Of a stretch of DNA of 64,000 bases, positions 26,679 through 35,046 are shown one piece after another. The DNA is taken from NCBI GenBank assembly GCA_910578075.1, contig CAJTPK010000008.1:1-64000 (forward strand). Direction: 5' to 3'. Position 1 is the stretch's first letter. Each line of letters starts with the position of its first letter. The notes under the pieces were generated by a model. It was not told the DNA's origin. It did not search any database and worked only from the letters and a program-made list of their open reading frames with translations. A program made the translations under genes and the position numbers. The DNA is from an uncultured Muribaculaceae bacterium (GTDB taxonomy: Bacteria; Bacteroidota; Bacteroidia; Bacteroidales; Muribaculaceae).

Positions 26679-27617
26679 ATGACATACGAGGATCTGGATG
26701 CGGAATGGAATAATTCCTCTGAGATTGAATGCCATACCTCCGGCTCTACCGGCAATCCTAAAATTATAAGACTGCCGAAGGTTCAAATGCTTATGAGTGC
26801 GAAGAGAACAGCAGAGTTCTTTGGATTAACCAAAGATTCTCTGCTTTACTCCTGCATTTCACCCGATTATATTGGAGGCAAGATGATGTTCGTAAGACAA
26901 CAGCTGCTTTCTTGTAGATTTGCATGGGAAACGCCAAGCAACAAACCATTGCAGAATTACAAAGGCGATACAATTTCCCTGCTTTCTGTCGTGCCATCAC
27001 AGATGTTATACATCCTTGACAATATCAAGGAAATGCCGGAAATACAGAATATCCTCATCGGTGGTTCTTCCATACCTGTATCACTAAGGAAAAGCATTGC
27101 CTCAAGTGGACTTAACGCGTATGAGAGCTATGGCATGACTGAAACATCTTCCCACATAGCAATCCGTAAGATCCAAGATGGCAATGAACCTTTCAAAACC
27201 TTGGGTGACATTACAGTAGATAATTACAATGGAGCTCTTGAAATCAACATTCCCGGTTGGCAAAAACTCAGGACGAACGATGTTGCTCATATCCTCTCAC
27301 CCTCTGAATTCTTCATATTGGGAAGACTTGATAATGTAATCATATCAGGCGGATTAAAAATAAATCCCGAGAGAATCGAGGATAAGTTATCCCCTTATAT
27401 CGAATGCCCTTTTATTGTGACATCGGTGCCTGATGAAAAATGGGGACAACGCCTCGTGCTAATCGCCGAATGCAAAGATTCCATGATTGATGAAATATCT
27501 GATATTTGCCGGACTGTACTGGAAAGTCATGAACGCCCCAAAGAGATACACACAATCTCTTCTATTCCGAGGACACCAAATGGAAAACTCATACGAAAAT
27601 ATGACCAATTTCCATAA
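26679..27617 (+). CDS. menE: o-Succinylbenzoate-CoA ligase, short form
   Basis: An adenylate-forming ligase that activates o-succinylbenzoate with ATP and CoA. It shows the ANL P-loop TSGSTGNPKIIRLPK at residues about 18-32, YESYGMTETSSHIA, the hinge-region NVIISGGLKINPERIED and the C-terminal catalytic Lys in PNGKLIRKY. At 312 residues it lacks most of the N-terminal subdomain found in typical ANL ligases of 450 or more residues; the P-loop sits almost at the start. Position at the end of the men block supports the assignment. Confidence 0.9.
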   Translation: MTYEDLDAEWNNSSEIECHTSGSTGNPKIIRLPKVQMLMSAKRTAEFFGLTKDSLLYSCISPDYIGGKMMFVRQQLLSCRFAWETPSNKPLQNYKGDTISLLSVVPSQMLYILDNIKEMPEIQNILIGGSSIPVSLRKSIASSGLNAYESYGMTETSSHIAIRKIQDGNEPFKTLGDITVDNYNGALEINIPGWQKLRTNDVAHILSPSEFFILGRLDNVIISGGLKINPERIEDKLSPYIECPFIVTSVPDEKWGQRLVLIAECKDSMIDEISDICRTVLESHERPKEIHTISSIPRTPNGKLIRKYDQFP

Positions 27618-27674
27618 TCTGTAACAAATGGTCAGATTTGAGTCAAAAAATTTTATTATTACTGAAATTTGTTA

Positions 27675-27682
27675 TAAATTTG
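27675..27682 (+). promoter_or_regulatory. -7 element of the Crp-type regulator gene
   Basis: TAAATTTG is found 61 bases before the ATG at 27743. The AT-rich region contains TTATAAATTTGTGTTATAA, which is partly palindromic. Confidence 0.5.
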
Positions 27683-27742
27683 TGTTATAAAACAGAAAAG
27701 CCCTGTTAAAGCAAATACTTCAGTATCCCAGAGCAGGTGAAT

Positions 27743-28444
27743 ATGATAAAAAAAAGTACATTAGAGCGAATCATCGGAGATGATCTTTCGGAGATGTGGA
27801 ATGCGCTGCGTCCGGAAGAGAAGCGTATTGTCACTGACAATTTCAAATACGAACAATACAAGAAAAATCAGATTATTTACGCTGAGAAAGAGGCTCCAGA
27901 GAATCTCTATTGCCTACTCAATGGCAAAGTGAAGCTCTACAAGAGTGGCATCGGTGACAGGGTGCAGATTCTGCGACTCTATCGCCCGGTACAGTATTTT
28001 GGATATCGTGCATATTTTGCACGCGAACCTTACGTATCCACCGCCGCAGCATTCGAACCTTCCGTAATTGGAATCATACCGATGAAAATAGTGGAAGAGC
28101 TGGTTAGACAAAATAATGACCTTGCCATGTTCTTCATTCATGAGCTTTCACGTAATCTTGGTGGGGCCGATACCAAAATCATCAACCTGACTCAGAAACA
28201 TATTCGTGGTAGATTGGCGGAATCTCTTTTGCTTTTAGCGGATAACTATGGTTATGAGGATGACGACCAGACTCTGAAAATATACATGAGCCGTGAGGAT
28301 CTTGCAAATCTTTCAAATATGACGACATCCAATGCCATACGCACATTGATGTCTTTTGTCACAGAGAAATTAATTCTCGTTGACGGACGCCGCATAAAAA
28401 TCATCAACGAACCGCAATTACGCAAAATCTCCAAATTCGGATAA
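27743..28444 (+). CDS. Crp/Fnr-family transcriptional regulator
   Basis: The 233-residue protein has an N-terminal cyclic-nucleotide-binding fold (about 20-140; YCLLNGKVKLYKSG, PVQYFGYRAYF) and a C-terminal winged helix (SREDLANLSNMTTSNAIRTL as recognition helix region, about 185-215). No cysteine cluster is present, so it is not an oxygen-sensing FeS Fnr. Start: ATG 27743; a GTG two codons earlier is also open. It follows the menaquinone genes, but after a 125-base gap with its own promoter. The effector and targets are unknown. Confidence 0.88.
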   Translation: MIKKSTLERIIGDDLSEMWNALRPEEKRIVTDNFKYEQYKKNQIIYAEKEAPENLYCLLNGKVKLYKSGIGDRVQILRLYRPVQYFGYRAYFAREPYVSTAAAFEPSVIGIIPMKIVEELVRQNNDLAMFFIHELSRNLGGADTKIINLTQKHIRGRLAESLLLLADNYGYEDDDQTLKIYMSREDLANLSNMTTSNAIRTLMSFVTEKLILVDGRRIKIINEPQLRKISKFG

Positions 28445-28474
28445 ACTTAACTTAACAGAATATTTCGTTAGTTA

Positions 28475-28530
28475 TATGATAAAATAAAATAAGACTGCGT
28501 TTAAACGCAGTCTTATTTTATTTTATCATA
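28475..28530. terminator. 26-bp perfect-stem bidirectional terminator
   Basis: Positions 28475-28500 and 28505-28530 are perfect reverse complements around TTAA. The central part is GC-containing (AAGACTGCGT) and the base is A/T rich on both sides. It separates the convergent Crp-type gene and lpxA and should stop transcripts from either direction. Confidence 0.9.
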
Positions 28531-28543
28531 GTAATTATGCTAT

Positions 28544-29317
28544 TTATATAACGGAGCGTATGATACCACGGCTGGAGTTTGTAACAAAATCCACAATCTC
28601 ATTACGGAAACTTGATTCTGGAATTCTTTCCTCAATGAGTTTCACAGCATTGGTCACGTTAAGATCGCTCATATAAAGAATACGGTAGATATCTGATATA
28701 TGACGTACCTCTTCGTCAGAGAACCCATTGCGATGAAGACCTATTGTATTAAGTCCGACATAAGAGATCGGCTCACGTGCAGCTTTGACAAACGGCGGGA
28801 TATCCTTGTTTACAAGAGCACCTCCTTGAAGCATTATATTGCGGCCAAGATGACAGAACTGATGAACCAGGCTACCTCCTCCGATCACAGCGGCATCATC
28901 TACAACAACCTCTCCAGCAAGTTGAGCGGCATTCGATATGATAACCCTATTGCCTATACGACAATCGTGAGCAACATGCGAATAAGCCATGATCAGACAG
29001 TTCTCTCCTACCCGCGTTTCTCCTTTTGATGCGGTTCCCCTGTTTACTGTAACACATTCACGCAATGTGGTTCCATTCCCGACATACGCATATGTCTTCT
29101 CACCCTTGAATTTAAGATCCTGGGGGATACCTGCCACTACAGCACCGGGGAAAATCCTTACATTATCACCGATTCTTGCACCGGGAAAGATTGTAACATT
29201 TCCGTAAATCTCACAATTATCACCGATCTCAACATCTTCATAAATGTTGGTGAAGTTCCCTATCGATACGTTCTTACCGATTTTTGCCTCGGGATGGACA
29301 TTATATATATTTGCCAT
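28544..29317 (-). CDS. lpxA: UDP-GlcNAc O-acyltransferase
   Basis: The 257-residue left-handed beta-helix enzyme performs the first step of lipid A synthesis. Hexapeptide repeats fill residues 1-180 (GNVTIFPGARIGDNVRIFPG), with the catalytic His in MAYSHVAHDCRIG and a C-terminal helical region. The start codon directly abuts the lpxC-fabZ stop, showing tight coupling. Gene order on the transcript is lpxD, lpxC-fabZ, lpxA. Confidence 0.97.
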   Translation of the reverse strand: MANIYNVHPEAKIGKNVSIGNFTNIYEDVEIGDNCEIYGNVTIFPGARIGDNVRIFPGAVVAGIPQDLKFKGEKTYAYVGNGTTLRECVTVNRGTASKGETRVGENCLIMAYSHVAHDCRIGNRVIISNAAQLAGEVVVDDAAVIGGGSLVHQFCHLGRNIMLQGGALVNKDIPPFVKAAREPISYVGLNTIGLHRNGFSDEEVRHISDIYRILYMSDLNVTNAVKLIEERIPESSFRNEIVDFVTNSSRGIIRSVI

Positions 29318-30700
29318 TTACTTATTCTTTATTATCTGAGCCATAAATTCGGCTTCACATACGATTTTCTCACCGACAAATGCGTAACCTTTGACTACAG
29401 CGCATCCCCTGCGGATTTCTGTTGTCAGCGCGACATTCAGCAGCAACGTGTTTCCGGGAACTACTTTCTGACGGAATTTCACATTGTCAATCTTGAGGAA
29501 ATATGTTGAATATTTCTCAGGATCCTCAAGGAAGTTAAGCACGAGCACACCTGCCGCCTGAGCCATAGCCTCGACCTGCAGGACACCCGGCATTACCGGC
29601 TCCTGTGGGAAATGACCGATAAAGAACGGTTCATTCACAGTCACATTCTTGACTGCAACGCAATGTTTCTTATCGATCTCGATAACCTTGTCAATAAGCA
29701 GGAACGGATAACGGTGAGGTAATAGTTTCTTGATACCGTTTACATCTATGACAGGAGCGTCATTGGGATTATATATCGGGCTCTGCAGCTCGGTGTGTTT
29801 CACCTCCTTGCGAACCATCCTTGTAAATTTGTTATTGATCGTATGTCCCGGACGTATTGCCACGACACGACCCTTTATTGGACGGCCGATAAGGGCAAGA
29901 TCGCCTATGATATCCATAAGTTTGTGTCGCGCAGGCTCATTATCCCATGTAAGAGGCTTGGGATTTATATATCCGAGTTTGCTCAAATGCATATGAGGCA
30001 CATTCACAATATCGCAGATCTCATCGATTTTCTCCTGTGGTATTTCCTGATCATAGATGACAATCGCATTATCAAGATCACCACCCTTTATAAGGTTATA
30101 ATTGAGAAGACCCTCGATTTCCCTTACAAACACAAATGTACGGGCACTTGCAACTTCCTGTTTGAACTCGGAAAGATCGTCAAGAACTGCAAACTGGTTG
30201 GGAAGCACCGGTGAATTGTATTCCACCATACATTCAACGCTGAAACCGTCATCAGGATAAATAGTCAGCATGGATTTTGACTCCTCATCCTTAAACTGTC
30301 TTTTCTCCTTGATTATATAGAAATCTTTGTCAGCTGCCTGCTCCTTGACGCCGACACGCTCTATTTCGTTAACATAAATAATGGCACTGCCATCGAGAAT
30401 AGGAAGCTCCGGGCCATCCACCTCGATAAGACAGTTGTCGATTCCGGCTGCATATAAAGCTGCCAAGGCATGTTCCACTGTGGAAACTCGGACATCCCCT
30501 TTTCCAAGTACGGTGCCGCGTTGGGTGTCAACCACATTCTCTGCCACCGCCGGAATTATGGGACGATCCTCCAGGTCGACACGACATATACGGTAACCTG
30601 TGTTTTCCGGCGCCGGATTAAAAGTTGCCGTTATATTGAGTCCGGAATGCAAACCTTTCCCTTTTACCTGGAAAGATTCGTTGAGTGTTAGCTGTTGCAT
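29318..30700 (-). CDS. lpxC-fabZ: Bifunctional LpxC deacetylase / FabZ dehydratase
   Basis: A fusion of about 460 residues characteristic of Bacteroidetes. The N-terminal LpxC part removes acetate from UDP-3-acyl-GlcNAc; zinc and catalytic residues are seen in STVEHALAALYAAG, ARHKLMDIIGDL and RPGHTINNK. The C-terminal FabZ part (from about residue 315) dehydrates 3-hydroxyacyl-ACP, with LLPHRYPFLLID and GHFPQEPVMPGVLQVEA. I place the start at ATG 30700 (MQQLTLNESFQVKGKGLHSG); the frame is open to 30823 but that extension overlaps lpxD and lacks family similarity. Confidence 0.95.
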   Translation of the reverse strand: MQQLTLNESFQVKGKGLHSGLNITATFNPAPENTGYRICRVDLEDRPIIPAVAENVVDTQRGTVLGKGDVRVSTVEHALAALYAAGIDNCLIEVDGPELPILDGSAIIYVNEIERVGVKEQAADKDFYIIKEKRQFKDEESKSMLTIYPDDGFSVECMVEYNSPVLPNQFAVLDDLSEFKQEVASARTFVFVREIEGLLNYNLIKGGDLDNAIVIYDQEIPQEKIDEICDIVNVPHMHLSKLGYINPKPLTWDNEPARHKLMDIIGDLALIGRPIKGRVVAIRPGHTINNKFTRMVRKEVKHTELQSPIYNPNDAPVIDVNGIKKLLPHRYPFLLIDKVIEIDKKHCVAVKNVTVNEPFFIGHFPQEPVMPGVLQVEAMAQAAGVLVLNFLEDPEKYSTYFLKIDNVKFRQKVVPGNTLLLNVALTTEIRRGCAVVKGYAFVGEKIVCEAEFMAQIIKNK

Positions 30701-30752
30701 ATTGATTATTTTCGGTTTTCCTGCAAATTGACATTCACAGGAAAAGACATTA

Positions 30753-31751
30753 TTATTTCTTATTATCAAATATTTCGCCAAGACGGCGGAGATATACCTG
30801 AGTCTTAGCAAACTGACGGGCATCTACTGCAGGATAACCGATTATCCGGTTCTTATCACCGATGCTCTTGGGAATTCCCGACTGCGCGCCGATCTGATTC
30901 ATATCTCCGACATTGATATGGCCGGCGATTCCTGTCTGTCCGCCAACCTGATTGTAATTACCGATTTTTGCAGAACCGGCTATTCCGGTTTGCGCTGCAA
31001 AAACGTTGCCCTGGCCAATTTCGACATTATGCGCAATCTGAATCAGATTATCAAGCTTCGTTCCTTTACCTACTCTTGTGGAGCCAAATGTCGCACGGTC
31101 AATGGTAGTGTTTGCTCCGATTTCCACATCGTCATCGATAACTACATTACCAATCTGAGGAATCTTCTCGTATGTTCCGTCTGGACGCGGAGCGAAACCG
31201 AAACCGTCAGCTCCCACCACAGCACCGGAATGAAGGATACATCTCTTGCCTATGACGCAATCAGAATAGATACGGACTCCAGGCCTAATGATGCTGCCTT
31301 CTCCGATGCGCACGTTATCACCTACATAAGACTGCGGATATATCTGCACACCTTTTTCTATCACAGCGCCTTTGCCAATATATGCGAAAGCTCCTACATA
31401 TGCGTCGTCGGGAATTATCACTCCCTCGGATATGTAACAAGGCTGCTCAACCCCTACAGGCTTCGGACGACTGCTTTCCATTGCGTTAAGCAAATCAGCC
31501 AATGCCACATAAGGATCAGGGACTCGGATGAGAGTAGGCTCAACCGGACGTTCCAATTGAAAATTGTCTGAGACCAGAACTGCCGATGCCTTGGTCTCAT
31601 ATATGAAATGCGAATATTTCGGGTTAGCTATAAACGTGACGCTGCCCGGCCCTGCTTCCTCAATCTTCGCAAAGCCAGTAAGCTTGACATTCCCGTCGCC
31701 TTCAACCTTGCCACCTATAAAGGAGGCGATAAGTTGGGGTGTTAGTTCCAT
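30753..31751 (-). CDS. lpxD: UDP-3-O-acylglucosamine N-acyltransferase
   Basis: The 332-residue enzyme adds the N-linked acyl chain in the third step of lipid A synthesis. The N-terminal domain (FIANPKYSHFIYETKASAVL) is followed by a hexapeptide beta-helix with the catalytic His in IQIAHNVEIGQ and the typical GADGFGFAP and NTTIDRATFGST loops. It is the first gene of the lpx operon, with a divergent promoter shared with the epimerase gene. Confidence 0.97.
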   Translation of the reverse strand: MELTPQLIASFIGGKVEGDGNVKLTGFAKIEEAGPGSVTFIANPKYSHFIYETKASAVLVSDNFQLERPVEPTLIRVPDPYVALADLLNAMESSRPKPVGVEQPCYISEGVIIPDDAYVGAFAYIGKGAVIEKGVQIYPQSYVGDNVRIGEGSIIRPGVRIYSDCVIGKRCILHSGAVVGADGFGFAPRPDGTYEKIPQIGNVVIDDDVEIGANTTIDRATFGSTRVGKGTKLDNLIQIAHNVEIGQGNVFAAQTGIAGSAKIGNYNQVGGQTGIAGHINVGDMNQIGAQSGIPKSIGDKNRIIGYPAVDARQFAKTQVYLRRLGEIFDNKK

Positions 31752-31771
31752 GTTGTCAAATTATGTTTTTG

Positions 31772-31779
31772 CAAAATTA
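31772..31779 (-). promoter_or_regulatory. -7 element of the lpxD operon
   Basis: TAATTTTG on the minus strand, 21 bases before the lpxD ATG. It is back to back with the epimerase promoter at 31814-31821, so the two operons share a compact control region of about 115 bases. Confidence 0.65.
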
Positions 31780-31813
31780 CAAAAAAAAATGTCATTTACA
31801 CGAAAAAAATCAC

Positions 31814-31821
31814 TATATTTG
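31814..31821 (+). promoter_or_regulatory. -7 element of the methylmalonyl-CoA operon
   Basis: TATATTTG followed by GC, 47 bases before the epimerase ATG. It matches the Bacteroidetes consensus exactly. Confidence 0.65.
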
Positions 31822-31867
31822 CAGCAAATATAGGAAATCATTAAACTAACCTAAATACTAAACTTCA

Positions 31868-32287
31868 ATGAAAATTTCACACATTGAACACATCGGCATA
31901 GCCGTTCCCAATCTCGAAGAGGCTATCAAGTATTATGAAAGCGTTCTTGGTCTTAAATGCTACAAGCAGGAAGTTGTTGAGGATCAGAAAGTAACAACTG
32001 CTTTCTTTAAAGTAGGCGACACAAAGATCGAGCTCCTTGAAGCAACTACTCCCGAGAGCACAATCGCTAAATTCATCGAGAAGAACGGCGGTCGCGGAGG
32101 TATGCACCACATGGCTTTTGCAGTTGAGGATGGAGTTGCAAACGCTTTGGCAGAAGCCGAGGAAAAAGGCATCAAGCTGATCGACAAAGCTCCCCGCAAG
32201 GGCGCGGACGGTCTGCAGATCGCATTCCTTCACCCAAAATCAACAGAGGCTGTGCTCACAGAGCTCTGCGAAGATCCTAACAAATAA
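31868..32287 (+). CDS. mce: Methylmalonyl-CoA epimerase
   Basis: The 139-residue vicinal-oxygen-chelate enzyme interconverts (R)- and (S)-methylmalonyl-CoA. Metal ligands appear in IEHIGIAVPNL (His), the central GGRGGMHHMAFAV (His) and the C-terminal AVLTELCE (Glu). It links methylmalonyl-CoA mutase (not in this window) to the decarboxylase encoded just downstream, completing the succinate-to-propionate route. Confidence 0.96.
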   Translation: MKISHIEHIGIAVPNLEEAIKYYESVLGLKCYKQEVVEDQKVTTAFFKVGDTKIELLEATTPESTIAKFIEKNGGRGGMHHMAFAVEDGVANALAEAEEKGIKLIDKAPRKGADGLQIAFLHPKSTEAVLTELCEDPNK

Positions 32288-32304
32288 TAGAGATTTTATC
32301 GACT

Positions 32305-32337
32305 CATCCCGATCTCTTGGAATAGAATATCGGGGTG
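32305..32337 (+). terminator. Hairpin between mce and mmdA
   Basis: Stem CATCCCGAT/ATCGGGGTG (32305-32313 and 32329-32337), with one G-T pair, is followed by GGGTTTTGTC. It may be a partial terminator or a processing site that sets the ratio of epimerase to decarboxylase message. Confidence 0.55.
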
Positions 32338-32371
32338 GGTTTTGTCTTTAAAAATATAAAACCTATATATA

Positions 32372-33925
32372 ATGAGCAAACAAGAAGAAAAAATCAGCCA
32401 GCTTATTGACAAAAGAGCCGAGGCTCGTCTTGGTGGCGGAGAAAAAGCTATTGAGAAACAGCACCAGCGTGGCAAATATACTGCCCGCGAGCGTATCGCC
32501 ATGCTTCTTGACGAAGGAAGTTTCGAAGAACTCGATATGTTCGTAACCCACCGTTCCACCAATTTCGGTATGGACAAAAAGCACCCTCTCGGTGATGGCG
32601 TCGTAACCGGCTTCGGAACAGTGGAAGGACGTCTTATCTATGTGTTCGCACAGGATTTCACTGTCCTTGGTGGTTCTCTTTCCGAGACAATGGCTCAGAA
32701 GATATGCAAGGTAATGGATATGGCCATGAAGATGGGTGCACCCGTGATCGGACTTAATGACTCTGGTGGTGCACGTATCCAGGAAGGCATCAACGCTCTT
32801 GCAGGATATTCTGAGATTTTCCAGCGCAATATTCTTGCTTCCGGTGTTATTCCTCAGATTTCCGCAATCCTCGGTCCGTGCGCCGGTGGCGCTGTATACA
32901 GCCCCGCTTTGACTGACTTCACAATCATGACCAAGGGCTTGTCATATATGTTCCTTACAGGTCCGACAGTTGTGAAGACCGTTACCGGCGAGGATGTTTC
33001 TCAGGAAGATCTCGGTGGTGCTTCCGTTCATTCTACCAAGAGCGGTGTCACTCACTTTGCTGCCGAGTCAGAGGAAGATGCCATCAAGATCGTGCGTAAG
33101 CTTCTCAGCTATATCCCCCAGAACAATCTCGAAGAGACTCCGCTCGTTGCTTGCACTGACCCGATCGACCGTCTCGAGGACAAACTCAATGAGATTATCC
33201 CCGACAGCGCAAAACGCAGCTATGATATGTATGACGTGATCGGAGCTATCGTTGATAATGGCGAATTCCTTGAGATCCAGCGCGACTACGCAAAGAATAT
33301 CATCATCGGTTTTGCCCGTTTCAATGGACAGTCAGTCGGTATCGTTGCCAACCAGCCTAAAGTTCTTGCCGGAGTTCTCGACTCGAACGCATCACGTAAG
33401 GCTGCCCGCTTCGTGAGATTCTGCGACGCATTCAATATTCCGCTTGTGACACTCGTGGACGTCCCCGGCTTCCTCCCCGGAACAGGTCAGGAATACAACG
33501 GTGTCATCCTCCACGGAGCAAAACTCCTCTACGCATATGGAGAGGCAACCGTGCCTAAGGTAACCGTCACACTCCGCAAGAGCTATGGCGGTAGCCACAT
33601 TGTGATGAGCTGTAAGCAGCTTCGTGGCGATGTCAATTATGCATGGCCATCAGCTGAGATTGCTGTCATGGGTGCGGAAGGTGCAGTTGGTGTGCTTTAC
33701 GCAAAAGAGGCAAAGACGCATGAGAATCCTGCCGAATTCATCAAAGAGAAAGAGGAAGAATACCGCGAACTTTTCGCAAATCCGTACAATGCGGCTAAAT
33801 ATGGCTACATCGATGATGTGATCGAGCCGCGCAACACCCGTTTCCGCGTCATCAAGGCTCTCAACATGCTCGCGACAAAGAAACAGACAAATCCTGCTAA
33901 GAAACACGGTAACATTCCTTTATAA
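32372..33925 (+). CDS. mmdA: Methylmalonyl-CoA decarboxylase alpha (carboxyltransferase) subunit
   Basis: The 517-residue carboxyltransferase moves the carboxyl group of methylmalonyl-CoA onto biotin. Acyl-CoA carboxylase signatures are LNDSGGARIQEG, GPCAGGAVYSPALTDF, LVDVPGFLPGTGQEY and RKSYGGSHIVMSCKQL. Neighbouring genes for a biotin carrier, a small membrane subunit and a Na+-translocating beta subunit show that it works in a sodium pump rather than as propionyl-CoA carboxylase. Confidence 0.95.
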   Translation: MSKQEEKISQLIDKRAEARLGGGEKAIEKQHQRGKYTARERIAMLLDEGSFEELDMFVTHRSTNFGMDKKHPLGDGVVTGFGTVEGRLIYVFAQDFTVLGGSLSETMAQKICKVMDMAMKMGAPVIGLNDSGGARIQEGINALAGYSEIFQRNILASGVIPQISAILGPCAGGAVYSPALTDFTIMTKGLSYMFLTGPTVVKTVTGEDVSQEDLGGASVHSTKSGVTHFAAESEEDAIKIVRKLLSYIPQNNLEETPLVACTDPIDRLEDKLNEIIPDSAKRSYDMYDVIGAIVDNGEFLEIQRDYAKNIIIGFARFNGQSVGIVANQPKVLAGVLDSNASRKAARFVRFCDAFNIPLVTLVDVPGFLPGTGQEYNGVILHGAKLLYAYGEATVPKVTVTLRKSYGGSHIVMSCKQLRGDVNYAWPSAEIAVMGAEGAVGVLYAKEAKTHENPAEFIKEKEEEYRELFANPYNAAKYGYIDDVIEPRNTRFRVIKALNMLATKKQTNPAKKHGNIPL

Positions 33926-33940
33926 TTAAACAACACCAAA

Positions 33941-34552
33941 ATGTTAAAAAAACATATTTTGAGTGTGGCATTATGCGGCTTACTGTTCGCTGCGGCTCCT
34001 GCCGCAGCGACAGTGTCCGCTGATCCGCAACAAGAATATACTGAAGTTTCCGCTCAAGGAGAACAGACAGAACTGGAGGGCGAATGGGTAGACTCCAAGG
34101 AAGTCAATACTGTTCAGGCGAGCGAAATGACAAGAAAGGCTCTTCAGGCTGAGAAGGCAAAGAACGCTGCTGAGAACGACAGCTTCGGAGGCGCGATCAC
34201 TCTTATTGCAATGTGTATCGTTCTGTCAGCTCTCATAATCCTGAGCATATTATTCCTTTGCTTTGGCAAAATCTCCACAGCTGTGATGAGCAGTAAAAAG
34301 CGCAAAGCTCACGGAGTGACATCGGAAACATCTGAGGAACATCATGAGGAGCTTGATTCCGGTGAGGTCATAGCCGCTATCGGTATGGCTCTTGCAGAGC
34401 ATTTCGGTCAGGGACATGACATGGAAGACACAATTCTCACAATCAAGAGAATGAAAAAGTCCTACTCACCCTGGAACTCCAAAATTTATAACATGCGCCA
34501 TATCCCGGAGATTTCACCGGCTCACGCCTCTCTCCGCAGGCCTTTGAAATAA
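33941..34552 (+). CDS. Decarboxylase small membrane (OadG/delta-like) subunit
   Basis: The 203-residue protein has a hydrophobic N-terminus resembling a signal peptide (to about 25), an acidic linker, one strong transmembrane helix (ITLIAMCIVLSALIILSILF, about 86-108) and a polar cytoplasmic tail ending RRPLK. Such OadG/MmdD proteins hold the carboxyltransferase to the membrane beta subunit. Identification relies on topology and on its place between mmdA and the biotin carrier. The N-terminal extension is longer than in classical gamma subunits. Confidence 0.82.
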   Translation: MLKKHILSVALCGLLFAAAPAAATVSADPQQEYTEVSAQGEQTELEGEWVDSKEVNTVQASEMTRKALQAEKAKNAAENDSFGGAITLIAMCIVLSALIILSILFLCFGKISTAVMSSKKRKAHGVTSETSEEHHEELDSGEVIAAIGMALAEHFGQGHDMEDTILTIKRMKKSYSPWNSKIYNMRHIPEISPAHASLRRPLK

Positions 34553-34581
34553 TAGATCTTCAGTAAAAACAGTTAGTAACA

Positions 34582-35028
34582 ATGAAAGAATATAAATATA
34601 AAATCAACGGATTAAAATTCACAGTCGCAGTTGGCGATGTCGTTGACAATGAAGTGAGAGTGGAAGTAAACGGCACTCCCTACAAGGTTGAGCTTGACAA
34701 GGCTTCCTCAAAACCCTCGAAACCTGCACTTTCACAGTCTGGAAAGACAGCATCCGCGCAGCCCGCCGCCGCTCCTACACAGCAGGTTAAACCGGCTCCT
34801 GCCGCAGCCGGTCCGGCATCAGCTGTCAAGAGTCCGCTGCCAGGCACAATCCTGAGCTTCACTGTAAAGGAGGGAGACGTTGTGAAGAGCGGTGACACCG
34901 TATGTGTGCTTGAGGCAATGAAAATGGAAAATGATGTTCACTCAACAAAGGGTGGTACAGTTAAGAAAATTCTTGTGAATGTGGGAGATGCCATCCTTGA
35001 GGGCACTGACATCATGATCATAGAATAA
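34582..35028 (+). CDS. mmdC: Biotin carboxyl carrier subunit of the decarboxylase
   Basis: The 148-residue protein ends in a biotinyl domain with the target lysine in CVLEAMKMEND. A Pro/Ala-rich flexible linker (about 48-80) precedes it, and an N-terminal segment (MKEYKYKINGLKFTVAVG) resembles other decarboxylase carriers. It shuttles CO2 between MmdA and MmdB. Gap to mmdB is 18 bases and contains AGGAGG, one of the few clear Shine-Dalgarno-like sites in the window. Confidence 0.95.
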   Translation: MKEYKYKINGLKFTVAVGDVVDNEVRVEVNGTPYKVELDKASSKPSKPALSQSGKTASAQPAAAPTQQVKPAPAAAGPASAVKSPLPGTILSFTVKEGDVVKSGDTVCVLEAMKMENDVHSTKGGTVKKILVNVGDAILEGTDIMIIE

Positions 35029-35046
35029 TCGTCAGGAGGTTCCACT

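Noticed and set aside
27743..28444. Oxygen-sensing Fnr controlling the menaquinone genes
   Set aside because: No N-terminal cysteine cluster is present, so only a general Crp/Fnr-family call is justified.
30701..30823. N-terminal extension of LpxC-FabZ
   Set aside because: It overlaps lpxD and does not resemble the family, whose proteins start at MQQLTLNESFQVKG.
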